Source of the DNA: Anaerozeibacter sp031551775
GTDB lineage: Bacteria > Bacillota > Clostridia > Christensenellales > Aristaeellaceae
DNA length: 31,131 bases
Direction: 5' to 3'
Assembly: GCA_031551775.1 (NCBI GenBank)
Contig: JAVBND010000069.1
Span: 1-31,131, forward strand
Shown here: positions 1 to 7,894 of the stretch, piece after piece
How positions within the stretch are numbered: the first letter of the stretch is position 1
Layout of the letters: the number at the start of each line of letters is the position of its first letter
The notes under the pieces: generated by a model
What the model was told of the DNA's origin: nothing
Database searches by the model: none
The model's input: the letters and a program-made list of their open reading frames with translations, nothing else
Translations under genes and position numbers: made by a program

Positions 1-1
1 C

Positions 2-925
2 CTACTGAAACAGCAAGTTCACGAACCCCATCAGGAAACCCAGCAGCGCGCCTAGGTAGACGATGGCGTTGAGTTCCTTATCGACCACGGCGAAGATCAT
101 CTTTTCAAGGTCGCCATCGTCGATGGACTCGATCTGGTGGCGGACGATTCCTGAGATGTCGAGCGCATGAAGCGCCCTCTCCAGTCCCGCGCCAATGGCC
201 TGCCGATACAGCCCGATCAATTTTTCCACCGCCTCCGGCAGCTTTTCCGTGTGCGCCCCGGCCAGGTCGCACACGCGGGCGCAGAGCAGCTTGTCCGCCT
301 CGCGCTCGACCACGCCCTGCATGATCTCCCCGGCGTGGCGCTCCACATAGCCGTTGACCGCCGACTGAATCTGCCCCGCGGCGTTTTGCTTGAGGCGTCC
401 GTCCATGACGTTTGAGAGGAAGTCCGCGATGCCGCCGGGCGTTTTTTTGCGGATGCCCTCGGTGATGGAATTGGCCGCCGTCTGCCCCAGGTCCGCTTCG
501 ATCAGCCGCGCGGCCAAAAACCCGGCAAGCTGGGCCTTCGCGTCCTTTATGCCCTGGGCGGCAATCTCCCCGCCCAGCGCGCTTGCTGCGCATTCGGCCA
601 CGGTTTTTTCGCTCGCCGCGCCCTTTTGAAGCGCCTCAGTCAGCGCGGCGCGCAGCTTTTCAAGCATCTCCTCGCCCGTCAGCGCGTTTCGGATCGCGTC
701 CTCGCTCAAAAGGTCCGCCCCCACCACATCGCCGATCGATGCGGCAAGGCGCGCCTTTTCCTTGGGGATCAGGCCGGGCGTGAAGGGCAGGCGGCACTTG
801 CCGATGTAAACCGGTCTTGCCGGGCGAAAGAGCATCTTGATGGCGACCGCGTTTGTGATGTACCCGATGACCGCGCCGACCAGCGGCGAGGCGATGATGT
901 TCATATTCATATCCATAAAGGCCAT
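2..925 (-). CDS. DUF445 family membrane protein (YheB-like)
   Basis: About 307 residues, complete, with the stop at the left edge of the window. The N-terminal hydrophobic segment (ASPLVGAVIGYITNAVAIKM) followed by LFRP and the FTPGLIPKEK motif is characteristic of DUF445. A long Ala/Glu/Lys-rich helical region follows, and a C-terminal membrane segment (VYLGALLGFLMGFVNLLF) ends the protein. This is the family's two-anchor layout. In Bacillus the family member YheB is a membrane protein of unclear role, so no function is claimed. The reading frame extends upstream to 1174, but that extension is not family-like and runs over the promoter region of the divergent gene. ATG at 925, 916 or 904 are all possible starts and none has a strong ribosome binding site. 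Function unknown; family assignment fairly sure. Confidence 0.85.
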   Translation of the reverse strand: MAFMDMNMNIIASPLVGAVIGYITNAVAIKMLFRPARPVYIGKCRLPFTPGLIPKEKARLAASIGDVVGADLLSEDAIRNALTGEEMLEKLRAALTEALQKGAASEKTVAECAASALGGEIAAQGIKDAKAQLAGFLAARLIEADLGQTAANSITEGIRKKTPGGIADFLSNVMDGRLKQNAAGQIQSAVNGYVERHAGEIMQGVVEREADKLLCARVCDLAGAHTEKLPEAVEKLIGLYRQAIGAGLERALHALDISGIVRHQIESIDDGDLEKMIFAVVDKELNAIVYLGALLGFLMGFVNLLFQ

Positions 926-945
926 TCTACACCGCCCGCATGCTT

Positions 946-975
946 TTGACAAGTTCCGGGCATTGGTTCTAATAT
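946..975 (+). promoter_or_regulatory. Candidate sigma-A promoter for the HAD-Tmk gene
   Basis: TTGACA at 946-951 and TAATAT at 970-975 with an 18-base spacer, about 100 bases upstream of the ATG at 1075. A second, weaker pair, TTGCTT at 1014-1019 and TACAAT at 1035-1040, lies closer to the gene. Confidence 0.5.
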
Positions 976-1074
976 CATTATAATCAAAGGCGAAGGGTTT
1001 TGCGGGGTACCTTTTGCTTTTAACCCAAACAAGGTACAATAACCCCAATACAAACGCTTGGAGGACTGTAATGC

Positions 1075-2355
1075 ATGAACGCGAACGCACTGCCCTACGA
1101 TGTGGCAATTTTTGACCTGGACGGAACGCTGATGGAATCGGAACCTGGCATCGTGAATTGCGTCCAATATGCATTACAAAAGTTTGGGATCCGCGACAAA
1201 ACCCGGGAGGAACTGCGCCCCTTCGTCGGCCCGCCGCTGATGGACAGCTTTCAGGGGATGATCGGCCTGAGTGCGGAAGACGCCGAACGCGCGATCGAAT
1301 ACTACCGCGAGCGCTACTACGTGACCGGCCACCTTGAAAACGAGGTGTACGCGCTCGTCCCGGCGCTGCTCAGGACGCTCAAGGCGAGGGGCGTGTACTT
1401 GGCGATTGCCTCCTCCAAGCCCCACCCGATCATCGACACGGTGCTTGACGCGTTTGATTTGCGGCGCTACTTCGACGCCGTCTGCGCCCCCAGCGGCGAG
1501 GGCGGCGACCACAGCAAGGAAATGCTGGTCAAAATGGCGTTGCCCGAGGGCTGCCGCCGCGCGTGCATGGTGGGCGACAGGCTCTTTGACATTAACGGCG
1601 GGCGAAAAAACGGAATTGACGCGATCGGCGCGGCCTACGGCTACGGCGGGCGCGAAGAGCTTGAAGGGGCGGGCGCGACCATCATCGTGGAATCCGTCGC
1701 GGAACTGACAAGCTTGCTGCTCGGGGGCGGCGACGTTCTTCCGGGCAAATTCATCTCGCTTGAAGGCTCGGACGGCTGCGGAAAATCCACCCAGCACGCG
1801 CTGCTCGCCAAGTGGCTGAAGGCAATCGGCCACGATCCGGTGGTCACGCGCGAACCGGGCGGCTGCCCGATCTCCGAGCGCATCCGCTCAATCGTGCTTG
1901 ACGCCAAAGAAATGGGCATGTCGGACGAATGCGAGGCGCTCTTGTTTGCGGCATCTCGCGCGCAGCACGTGCACGAGGTCATCCGCCCGTCGCTTCGGCA
2001 GGGCCGCGCGGTGCTCTGCGACCGGTTCGTCGATTCGAGCATCGCCTACCAGGGCATCGGACGCGGGATGGGCGCGGACCTGATCAAGGCCATCAACGCC
2101 CCGGCGCTCGCCGGCGTGATGCCGGACGTCACGTTGCTGCTTGACATCGACCCCGATTGCGCCATGGGCAGGCGCGTGGCGGCGGAATCGCCCGACCGAA
2201 TTGAGAAAACGCGCGGCGATTTTGTGCGCCGCGTATACGAGGGTTATCGGCAATTGGCAAAAGAGGAACCCGGGCGCTACCGCGTCATCGACGCAAACGG
2301 TTCGGCGCAAGAAGTATTTGAGCGCATACAATACGCGCTCCTCAATGTACTGTAG
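1075..2355 (+). CDS. tmk: HAD-family phosphatase fused to thymidylate kinase (dTMP kinase)
   Basis: A single uninterrupted frame of 426 residues with two enzymes. Residues 1-215 are a HAD hydrolase of the phosphoglycolate phosphatase type: motif I FDLDGTL (D14, D16), motif II around ASS (112-114) and motif III GDRLFD (168-172). Residues 221-426 are a full-length thymidylate kinase, which phosphorylates dTMP to dTDP. It has P-loop GSDGCGKST (231-239), the TREPGG segment (258-263), CDRFVDSSIAYQG (315-327) and the lid Arg/DRIE region (366-377). GGAGGA at 1060-1065 gives good spacing to the ATG at 1075; an ATG at 1071 is out of frame. The next gene starts 21 bases downstream, so the two probably form an operon. 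The two halves are normally separate proteins. The HAD substrate cannot be read from the sequence; a nucleotide or damaged-nucleotide role is only inference. Confidence 0.93.
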   Translation: MNANALPYDVAIFDLDGTLMESEPGIVNCVQYALQKFGIRDKTREELRPFVGPPLMDSFQGMIGLSAEDAERAIEYYRERYYVTGHLENEVYALVPALLRTLKARGVYLAIASSKPHPIIDTVLDAFDLRRYFDAVCAPSGEGGDHSKEMLVKMALPEGCRRACMVGDRLFDINGGRKNGIDAIGAAYGYGGREELEGAGATIIVESVAELTSLLLGGGDVLPGKFISLEGSDGCGKSTQHALLAKWLKAIGHDPVVTREPGGCPISERIRSIVLDAKEMGMSDECEALLFAASRAQHVHEVIRPSLRQGRAVLCDRFVDSSIAYQGIGRGMGADLIKAINAPALAGVMPDVTLLLDIDPDCAMGRRVAAESPDRIEKTRGDFVRRVYEGYRQLAKEEPGRYRVIDANGSAQEVFERIQYALLNVL

Positions 2356-2376
2356 GTTCAAAAGGAGGCTTGCCCC

Positions 2377-4212
2377 ATGCAAGAAAATCTGCCCCGGTGC
2401 CTGTACTGTTTTGAGGCACTCACTGAACAGGGCGCCTGCCCCGCGTGCCACAAGGACCCGCTCGCGCCATTTCCCGAGGAGCATCTTGTGCCCGGCACGG
2501 TGCTCAAAGGGCGGTTCCTGATCGGCCGGGCGCTTGGCCAGGACGCAAGCGGCATCGTCTATATCGCGCGCGACCAAAAGAGCGGACAGACGCTGCGCGT
2601 GCGCGAACTGTTCCCGAGGGGACTCGTGAAGCGCACGGAAGGCGGAGCCATTCAAGTGCTGAGCGGAAACGAGGCGGCGTTTGAAGAGGCGCTTTTCAAG
2701 ATGCGCAATGCCGCCCAGACCGATGACGGCCGCAAGCGCATCTTCTTTGAGGACAACGGGACCGGTTACCTTGCCCAGCGCAAAACAGAAAAACCTGAAA
2801 GCAAGCAACCGGGCGAAGAGGAGGACGTGCCCACGCGCAAAATCACGCGTCAGATGCTCATCTTGGGCGGCGCGGTGATGGTGGCGGTGGTGGTCATCCT
2901 CCTCATCGTGATGAGCCTGAGCCGGGGGGCGCTTGATCAGACATCGGGCGGAAATACCCCGGACAGCCTGGACGGCGCCTGGGTCGCGCCGACGCCAACA
3001 CCCCTCCCGGGCAGCGAAACGGTCGATCCCGACCAACTGCCCATCGTCGATCCGGGCACGCTCGACTGGCGCGATGAAGAAGGCGCGGGGGACCAAGGCG
3101 ACGAGTGGACGGACGATTGGTCGGACGACCCTGACGATTGGTCGGACGACGAATGGGCCCCGCCCGAGCCGACGCCTGCGCCAACGCCCGTAAACAACTA
3201 CCGCAAGGCTTCCTCCGACCAGATCGCGGAGCTGCAATGGCGCTTGATTGAGCTTGGGTGGCTTAGTGCCAGCCGCCCGACCGGCAAGTACGACGCGGCC
3301 ACCGAAAAGGCGGTCAAACAATTCCAGAACTACCTGAACGAGCAGTACAACCTGGGCCTGACGGTCGATGGCACGGCGGGCGCGAAGACCGTCCAGTGGT
3401 TAAACGACACCGACGCGCCGGTCAAGCCGGGCAACACGCCGATTCCGGTGCCGACGCCCACGCCGACGCCTCGGCCCACGCCTACACCTCGGCCCACGCC
3501 GACGCAAGAGCCGTGGGTGAACCCCACACCCGACCCGACGCCTACACCCGTGCCCACAGCGGCGCCCACGGCTGTGCCGACAGCGGCGCCCACGCCTGAG
3601 CCGACGCCCGAACCGACGCCCGAGCCGACACCCGAGCCGACACCCGAGCCGACACCCGAGCCGACGCCTGAGCCGACACCCGAACCGACACCCGAGCCGA
3701 CGCCCGAGCCGACACCCGAGCCGACGCCTGAGCCGACACCCGAGCCGACACCCGAGCCGACGCCCGAACCGACGCCCGAACCGACGCCCGAGCCGACACC
3801 CGAGCCGACGCCCGAGCCGACACCTGAGCCGACACCCGAGCCGACACCTGAGCCGACACCCGAGCCGACACCTGAGCCGACACCCGAGCCGATACCTGAG
3901 CCGACACCCGAGCCGACACCCGAGCCGACACCCGAGCCGACACCCGAGCCGACGCCCGGCCCGACGCTGCCGCCGGATGTGACGGAAGAAGACATCTGGT
4001 TCATGCTCTTCGACATGGGTTACCTGACCGATCCGTATGACACGGCGGCTTACGCGGACGCGCTGATCGCCTACCAATACGCAAACGGCCTTGAGCAGAC
4101 CGGGATTCTCGATCAGGCGACGCTCGACCTGCTGTTCCCCTTGCCGCTTGCGACCGACGCAGTGGCCGGGTACGGGGAGGAAGATATCCCGGATGAAGAG
4201 ATTGTAGAATGA
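2377..4212 (+). CDS. Membrane protein: zinc ribbon, truncated kinase N-lobe, peptidoglycan-binding domain, PTPE-repeat stalk
   Basis: 611 residues. In order: a zinc ribbon (C8, C11, C21, C24); a segment at about 38-135 resembling only the N-lobe of clostridial Ser/Thr kinases (GTVLKGRFLIGRALGQ, then LRVRELFPRGLVKR where family members have AIKEYFP, so the ATP-binding Lys is Arg); a transmembrane helix (160-182); an acidic Asp/Trp-rich linker; a peptidoglycan-binding type 1 domain (about 280-342); a Pro/Thr/Glu stalk (about 355-530) dominated by PTPE; and a second, degenerate PG-binding-like domain (about 535-590). The kinase C-lobe with HRD and DFG motifs is absent. The topology implies the ribbon and pseudokinase are cytoplasmic and the rest lies in the wall. 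AAGGAGG just upstream fits the ATG at 2377. It follows the HAD-Tmk gene by 21 bases. It may sense or scaffold at the wall; function unproven. Confidence 0.85.
   Translation: MQENLPRCLYCFEALTEQGACPACHKDPLAPFPEEHLVPGTVLKGRFLIGRALGQDASGIVYIARDQKSGQTLRVRELFPRGLVKRTEGGAIQVLSGNEAAFEEALFKMRNAAQTDDGRKRIFFEDNGTGYLAQRKTEKPESKQPGEEEDVPTRKITRQMLILGGAVMVAVVVILLIVMSLSRGALDQTSGGNTPDSLDGAWVAPTPTPLPGSETVDPDQLPIVDPGTLDWRDEEGAGDQGDEWTDDWSDDPDDWSDDEWAPPEPTPAPTPVNNYRKASSDQIAELQWRLIELGWLSASRPTGKYDAATEKAVKQFQNYLNEQYNLGLTVDGTAGAKTVQWLNDTDAPVKPGNTPIPVPTPTPTPRPTPTPRPTPTQEPWVNPTPDPTPTPVPTAAPTAVPTAAPTPEPTPEPTPEPTPEPTPEPTPEPTPEPTPEPTPEPTPEPTPEPTPEPTPEPTPEPTPEPTPEPTPEPTPEPTPEPTPEPTPEPTPEPTPEPTPEPTPEPIPEPTPEPTPEPTPEPTPEPTPGPTLPPDVTEEDIWFMLFDMGYLTDPYDTAAYADALIAYQYANGLEQTGILDQATLDLLFPLPLATDAVAGYGEEDIPDEEIVE
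3589..3966 (+). repeat. 12-bp tandem repeat encoding PTPE (about 31 units)
   Basis: A minisatellite of unit CCGACACCCGAG with third-position variants (A/G, C/T, G/A). It runs in frame, five units per 60 bases from 3601 to 3960. One unit at 3889-3900 encodes PIPE and the last encodes PTPG. Unit number can change by slippage without shifting the frame, giving a stalk of variable length. Confidence 0.97.
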
Positions 4213-4243
4213 CCTGCCAGGAGTGAACAGACCCCGAAATCAA

Positions 4244-4271
4244 CGCCCCCGGCGACCTTGCGCCGGGGGCG
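4244..4271. terminator. Hairpin downstream of the PTPE-repeat gene
   Basis: A perfect 11-bp stem, CGCCCCCGGCG (4244-4254) with CGCCGGGGGCG (4261-4271), and a 6-base loop, 32 bases after the stop. There is no T-run on either side, so it is a weak fit to an intrinsic terminator. Confidence 0.45.
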
Positions 4272-4511
4272 ACAGCTCGTCAACAAACCCCGTTAAACGC
4301 CCTCGCGGGCGTGCACCGCGAGGGTGAATCGGATTTTGACAAAGGGGAGGCTTTACCGCCTCCCCGACTCAAAATCCCTACCCGTCCAAATTGCGCCCGG
4401 AAAATCCCGCAGGATTTTCAGCAATTTGGCCTCGTTTCCCACTCATCGAAAAGGTTTTGCCCAGGCAAAAGATTTTCGATGACAGCTTATCGACTTTGTC
4501 GATAAGCTGTC
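4271..4511. repeat. Array of nested hairpins 3' of cstA
   Basis: Consecutive inverted repeats fill this interval. CCCTCGCGG (4300-4308) pairs with 4316-4324. GGATTTTGA (4331-4339) pairs with 4369-4377 and encloses GGGGAGGC (4344-4351)/GCCTCCCC (4358-4365). CCAAATTGC (4386-4394) pairs with 4421-4429 and encloses GAAAATCC (4400-4407)/GGATTTTC (4412-4419). ATCGAAAA (4445-4452) pairs with 4473-4480 and encloses TTTTGCC/GGCAAAA. GACAGCTTATCGAC (4481-4494) pairs perfectly with 4498-4511 and contains the end of cstA. A diverged copy of the last motif starts at 4271. No gene is seen between 4213 and 4486. Confidence 0.85.
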
Positions 4512-6184
4512 GCTTCCGCTGCCTTTTTCTCCGCCAGCTTTCCGATGCCCATGATGGCGACGATTATGCCCAGCGCGAACAGCGCGATGGCGAACGCCAC
4601 TTGCAGGATGTCCCCGCCGACGCTTGCCGACGTGCCGCCGAGGAGCGATTGAAACTTGCTCGCGATTGTGATCGCCAGCATGCTCAGCGTGACCGCCAGC
4701 ATCATGCCCATGGGAATCCACAGCATAAAGCCCTTGCGATTTGTCTTTTTGAGGAACACCGCGCATGCGATCAGCGCCAGGGCGCTCAAGAGCTGGTTGG
4801 CCGAGCCGAACAGCGGCCAGATGCTCGCGTAGCCCGCCTTGGCCAGGATGAACGCGACGGCCAGCGTCATAAGCGTTGCGAAATACTTGTTGGTGACGAA
4901 GTTCTCCAACGCGTTCGTGCGCTTCCCGCCCGTGTCCGAACCCAAGAAAAACTCCTGGAACGCAAGGCGGCCCACGCGCGCCACGCTGTCAAGCGAGGTC
5001 AGCGCGAACGCGGAAACCGCGAGCGTGATCAGCGTCGCGGACAGCTCGTAGGGGATGCCGACCTTGGCCAAAAACGAAGCCACCGCTCCGGCGAAGATTT
5101 GCGGCTGCGTCATGGCGGGAAGAACCCCGCCCTGGGCCATGAAGCCCGCCGCGATCAGCGCGATGACGGCCAGCATCGACTCAAGCAGCATGGCGCCAAA
5201 GGATATGGGCAACATGCTCTTCTCATTTTTAATCTGCTTGGATGCCGTGCCCGAACTGACCAGCGCGTGGAAGCCCGATACCGCGCCGCACGCGATGGTG
5301 ACAAACAAGTACGGGAAAAGCGTCTGGCCGTTCACCGCAAAACCGTTAAAGGCATTCAGGTTCATGGCCGGATTGTACACGAAGACGCCGACCACCGCCG
5401 CCGCGATCATGGCGACCAACAGGTAGCTGTTGAGGTAATCGCGCGGTTGCAGGAGCGCCCACACCGGCGCCACCGAAGCGATGAAAACGTATGCGAACAC
5501 CAGCGCGTGCCAGAAAGAAACCGAAGCGTAAACCGGCTTCGCCAGGCCGACTGCAATGCAGGCGACGAGCAGGCCAATGGCGAGTGCCGTGTTTGCCCAC
5601 TTTTGGAGCTTTGCGTAGCGGAGCACAAACCCAAGCCCCACCGCCGCCGCGATGAACAAAAGGCTCGTCGTCGCAACCGAGCCGTTGACGGTCAGCCGCT
5701 CGCCGGTTTCCGCGATGCCGATGAAGGTCTTGGCCACGATGTCGGCAAACGCCGCCACCACCAGGACGGAAAACAGCCAGGTAAACAGCAGGAACAGGCG
5801 CTTGCCGGTCTTGCCGATGTACAGCTCGATGATGTAGCCGATTGTGCGGCCCTTGTTCTTGACCGACGCGTACATGGACGCGAAATCCTGAACCGCGCCA
5901 AAGAACACGCCGCCGATCAGCACCCACATAAGAACCGGCGCCCAGCCGAACATCGCGGCCTGAATGGGGCCGTTGATCGGGCCCGCGCCCGCGATGGAAG
6001 CAAACTGATGCCCGAATACGACGCCCGTATCCGCCGGTTCGTAATCGACGCCGTCGCGCTCGGTATACGCCGGGGTCTTGGCCTTGGGGTCGATGCCCCA
6101 TGTCTTGGCGAGATATCGCCCATACGTCAGGTACGCCCCGCCCAGCACGAGCATGGCGATCACCATGATGACAATGCCGTTCAT
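4487..6184 (-). CDS. cstA: CstA-type carbon starvation / peptide or pyruvate transporter
   Basis: 565 residues of alternating hydrophobic segments (roughly 14-16 helices). It carries family hallmarks: the N-terminal YGRYLAK, the PADTGVVFGHQFASIAGAGP block and the SGTASKQI region. CstA relatives in enterobacteria import peptides or, as BtsT, pyruvate by secondary transport; the substrate here is not decided. The ATG at 6184 has GGAGGA eight bases upstream. It lies 33 bases after the M24 peptidase gene and is probably the last gene of a four-gene operon with rsuA, so peptide import plus peptidase is a reasonable pairing. Its last codons are inside a 14-bp hairpin, so the 3' end of the gene is also RNA structure. 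Confidence 0.93.
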   Translation of the reverse strand: MNGIVIMVIAMLVLGGAYLTYGRYLAKTWGIDPKAKTPAYTERDGVDYEPADTGVVFGHQFASIAGAGPINGPIQAAMFGWAPVLMWVLIGGVFFGAVQDFASMYASVKNKGRTIGYIIELYIGKTGKRLFLLFTWLFSVLVVAAFADIVAKTFIGIAETGERLTVNGSVATTSLLFIAAAVGLGFVLRYAKLQKWANTALAIGLLVACIAVGLAKPVYASVSFWHALVFAYVFIASVAPVWALLQPRDYLNSYLLVAMIAAAVVGVFVYNPAMNLNAFNGFAVNGQTLFPYLFVTIACGAVSGFHALVSSGTASKQIKNEKSMLPISFGAMLLESMLAVIALIAAGFMAQGGVLPAMTQPQIFAGAVASFLAKVGIPYELSATLITLAVSAFALTSLDSVARVGRLAFQEFFLGSDTGGKRTNALENFVTNKYFATLMTLAVAFILAKAGYASIWPLFGSANQLLSALALIACAVFLKKTNRKGFMLWIPMGMMLAVTLSMLAITIASKFQSLLGGTSASVGGDILQVAFAIALFALGIIVAIMGIGKLAEKKAAEATAYRQSR

Positions 6185-6217
6185 TCAAAATCCTCCGCTG
6201 TAAATACCGCTGCCCCT

Positions 6218-7294
6218 CTATTTTATGACCATGAGCTCGCGGTCCAAATGGTTGAGCACCTCGCAGCCGTCCTCGGTCACATGGACCAGGTCCTCGATGC
6301 GCACGCCGAACTTGCCCGCCAGGTAAACGCCCGGTTCGATGGAAAACACCATGCCGGGCTGGGCGATGACATCCGACGCCGATGTGACATAGGGCGGCTC
6401 GTGTACCGCCAGGCCGATCCCGTGGCCCGTGCGGTGCAAAAAGTATGCGCCGTAGCCCGCATCCTCGATGAGCTTTCGCGCCGCGCGGTCGATGTCGCGC
6501 ATAAGCGCGCCCGGCCTGACCGCGGCTTTTGCCGCCATGTTCGCCTGAAGCACGACGTCGTACACCTTTTTCATCTCATCGGTGACGCTGCCCATGAACA
6601 CCGTGCGCGTCATATCGCTCATGTGGTGGTTCACGTCAAGCCCGAGATCGAGAATGACCGCGTCGCCGTCTTTGAGGGCGGTTGAATCGCTTGCATGGTG
6701 AGGCTCGGCGCAGTTTTCCCCAAAACAGACCAGCGGCGTGAAGCCCGCGCCCTTCGCGCCCTTCTGGGCGCCCAACTGAACATAGCGCCGTCCGACGTCC
6801 AGCTCGCTCTCGCCGAGCACCAGCGTTTCGCGCAGCCGCTTCACGGTCTCGTCGTTGACGCGCGAGGACAGGCGCATGGCTTCCATCTCTTCCCGGTCCT
6901 TGAGCATGCGCGCGTCGTCAACCGGCTTTGACCCCACCGCGAGCTTGACGTCCGGGCGCGCCTCCATCAGCTTGATCGCGAAGTGGCTGGGCCAAAGCTT
7001 GTCAACGCCGAGCGTGCCGGCCCGAATGCCTTCCGAAAGCAACTTGACCGGATCATCCACATCGTCAAATTCGACGATGTGGAGTCCCGGAGCTTGCCCC
7101 GAGAGCCGGAACATGCGGTTGACGTACAATGCGCAATCGCCGTTTTTGTCGATCGACAGCGCGTAGAGCCGTTCGCCGGGATTGACCCACAGTCCGGTCA
7201 GGTAGTACACCGAGTCGGTCGCGCTCACCAGGATTTGGTTCAGCCCCATTTTCTCCATGCCCTGGAGCACACGGCCCAGCCTATTGGTCTTCAT
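6218..7294 (-). CDS. M24 family metallopeptidase (Xaa-Pro aminopeptidase / dipeptidase type)
   Basis: 358 residues: an N-terminal creatinase-like domain (1-130) and a C-terminal pita-bread peptidase domain. All five expected metal ligands can be placed: D216 (LDLG), D227 (SDMTRT), H291 (TGHGIG), E320 (IEPG) and E334 (RIED). The enzyme should remove N-terminal residues next to proline, or split X-Pro dipeptides, in the cytoplasm. AAAGGAG lies seven bases before the ATG at 7294. That start is inside the 3' end of the methyltransferase gene (14-base overlap), indicating translational coupling, and cstA follows 33 bases later. Precise specificity (PepP or PepQ) is not resolved. Confidence 0.92.
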   Translation of the reverse strand: MKTNRLGRVLQGMEKMGLNQILVSATDSVYYLTGLWVNPGERLYALSIDKNGDCALYVNRMFRLSGQAPGLHIVEFDDVDDPVKLLSEGIRAGTLGVDKLWPSHFAIKLMEARPDVKLAVGSKPVDDARMLKDREEMEAMRLSSRVNDETVKRLRETLVLGESELDVGRRYVQLGAQKGAKGAGFTPLVCFGENCAEPHHASDSTALKDGDAVILDLGLDVNHHMSDMTRTVFMGSVTDEMKKVYDVVLQANMAAKAAVRPGALMRDIDRAARKLIEDAGYGAYFLHRTGHGIGLAVHEPPYVTSASDVIAQPGMVFSIEPGVYLAGKFGVRIEDLVHVTEDGCEVLNHLDRELMVIK

Positions 7295-7892
7295 GATGAT
7301 CTCCTTTCACGCACTTTAAAATCCAGTAGCCTTTGTCGCGCGCCATGCGCTCGACCGCATCGAAATGTTCCTTTAAGAAGTTTTCCGCCGAGGGCGCGCC
7401 CTGCTGCTTGCGGATCACGACATAGAGCGTTCCCCCATCTTTCAAGCGGCGCGCGCTTTCCTCAAAAAAGCCGTAGATCACCTGCTTGCCCGCGCGGATG
7501 GGCGGGTTGGTGACGATCGCGTCAAACGCGCCTTCGATGTTTTCGAACCCGTCGCCTTGGGTGACGGACGCGTTCCCTATCCCGTTGAGCGCAAGGTTTT
7601 TCTTTGAAAGCCCCACCGCGCGCTCGTTGACGTCCGCCATGACGAAGTGCGCCTCCGGGTTCGCTTTCGCAAGCGCCAGCGTCAGCGCGCCCCAACCGCA
7701 GCCCAGGTCGAGCACGCGCCCGGACAGCCGCGGCAGGGATCTCAAGAGCAGCGCGCTGCCCTCGTCAAGCCCGCCCTTTGAGAACACGCCCGCGTCGGTG
7801 TAGGCCTTGATGGCATACCCCAGCGCCTCGAACGCGTGCAAACGCGCGTCGCTTTGCGCGCCGGGACTGGCCGTATAGTAATGTTCGCTCAT
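7281..7892 (-). CDS. RsmC/RlmG-like SAM-dependent methyltransferase
   Basis: About 203 residues with a class I methyltransferase fold: SAM-binding VLDLGCGWG, acidic MADVN at the end of strand 2, and the NPPI motif (VTNPPIRAG) typical of enzymes that methylate exocyclic amines of nucleic-acid bases. The PIRAGKQVIYGFFEESARRLKDGG stretch resembles short RsmC-type proteins, so 16S rRNA guanine N2 methylation is the likely job, but substrate is inference. An ATG at 7898 overlaps the rsuA stop yet sits directly against the GGAGGA. The ATG at 7892 has six-base spacing and is preferred. It lies between rsuA and the peptidase in one operon and overlaps both neighbours or nearly so. Confidence 0.85.
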   Translation of the reverse strand: MSEHYYTASPGAQSDARLHAFEALGYAIKAYTDAGVFSKGGLDEGSALLLRSLPRLSGRVLDLGCGWGALTLALAKANPEAHFVMADVNERAVGLSKKNLALNGIGNASVTQGDGFENIEGAFDAIVTNPPIRAGKQVIYGFFEESARRLKDGGTLYVVIRKQQGAPSAENFLKEHFDAVERMARDKGYWILKCVKGDHHEDQ

Positions 7893-7894
7893 CG

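Noticed and set aside
1888..3321. Long minus-strand frame opposite tmk and the wall protein
   Set aside because: No recognisable domain and antisense to two clear genes.
3589..3966. Possible CRISPR-like array
   Set aside because: The units are contiguous 12-mers with no spacers and lie in frame inside a gene.
3330..4016. Minus-strand frame encoding GSGVGS repeats
   Set aside because: It is the antisense reading of the 12-bp repeat of the plus-strand wall protein; no ribosome binding site or family match.
4391..6685. Very long plus-strand frame of 764 codons
   Set aside because: Antisense to cstA and the peptidase; composition is His/Arg/Asp-rich as expected for a shadow in GC-rich DNA.
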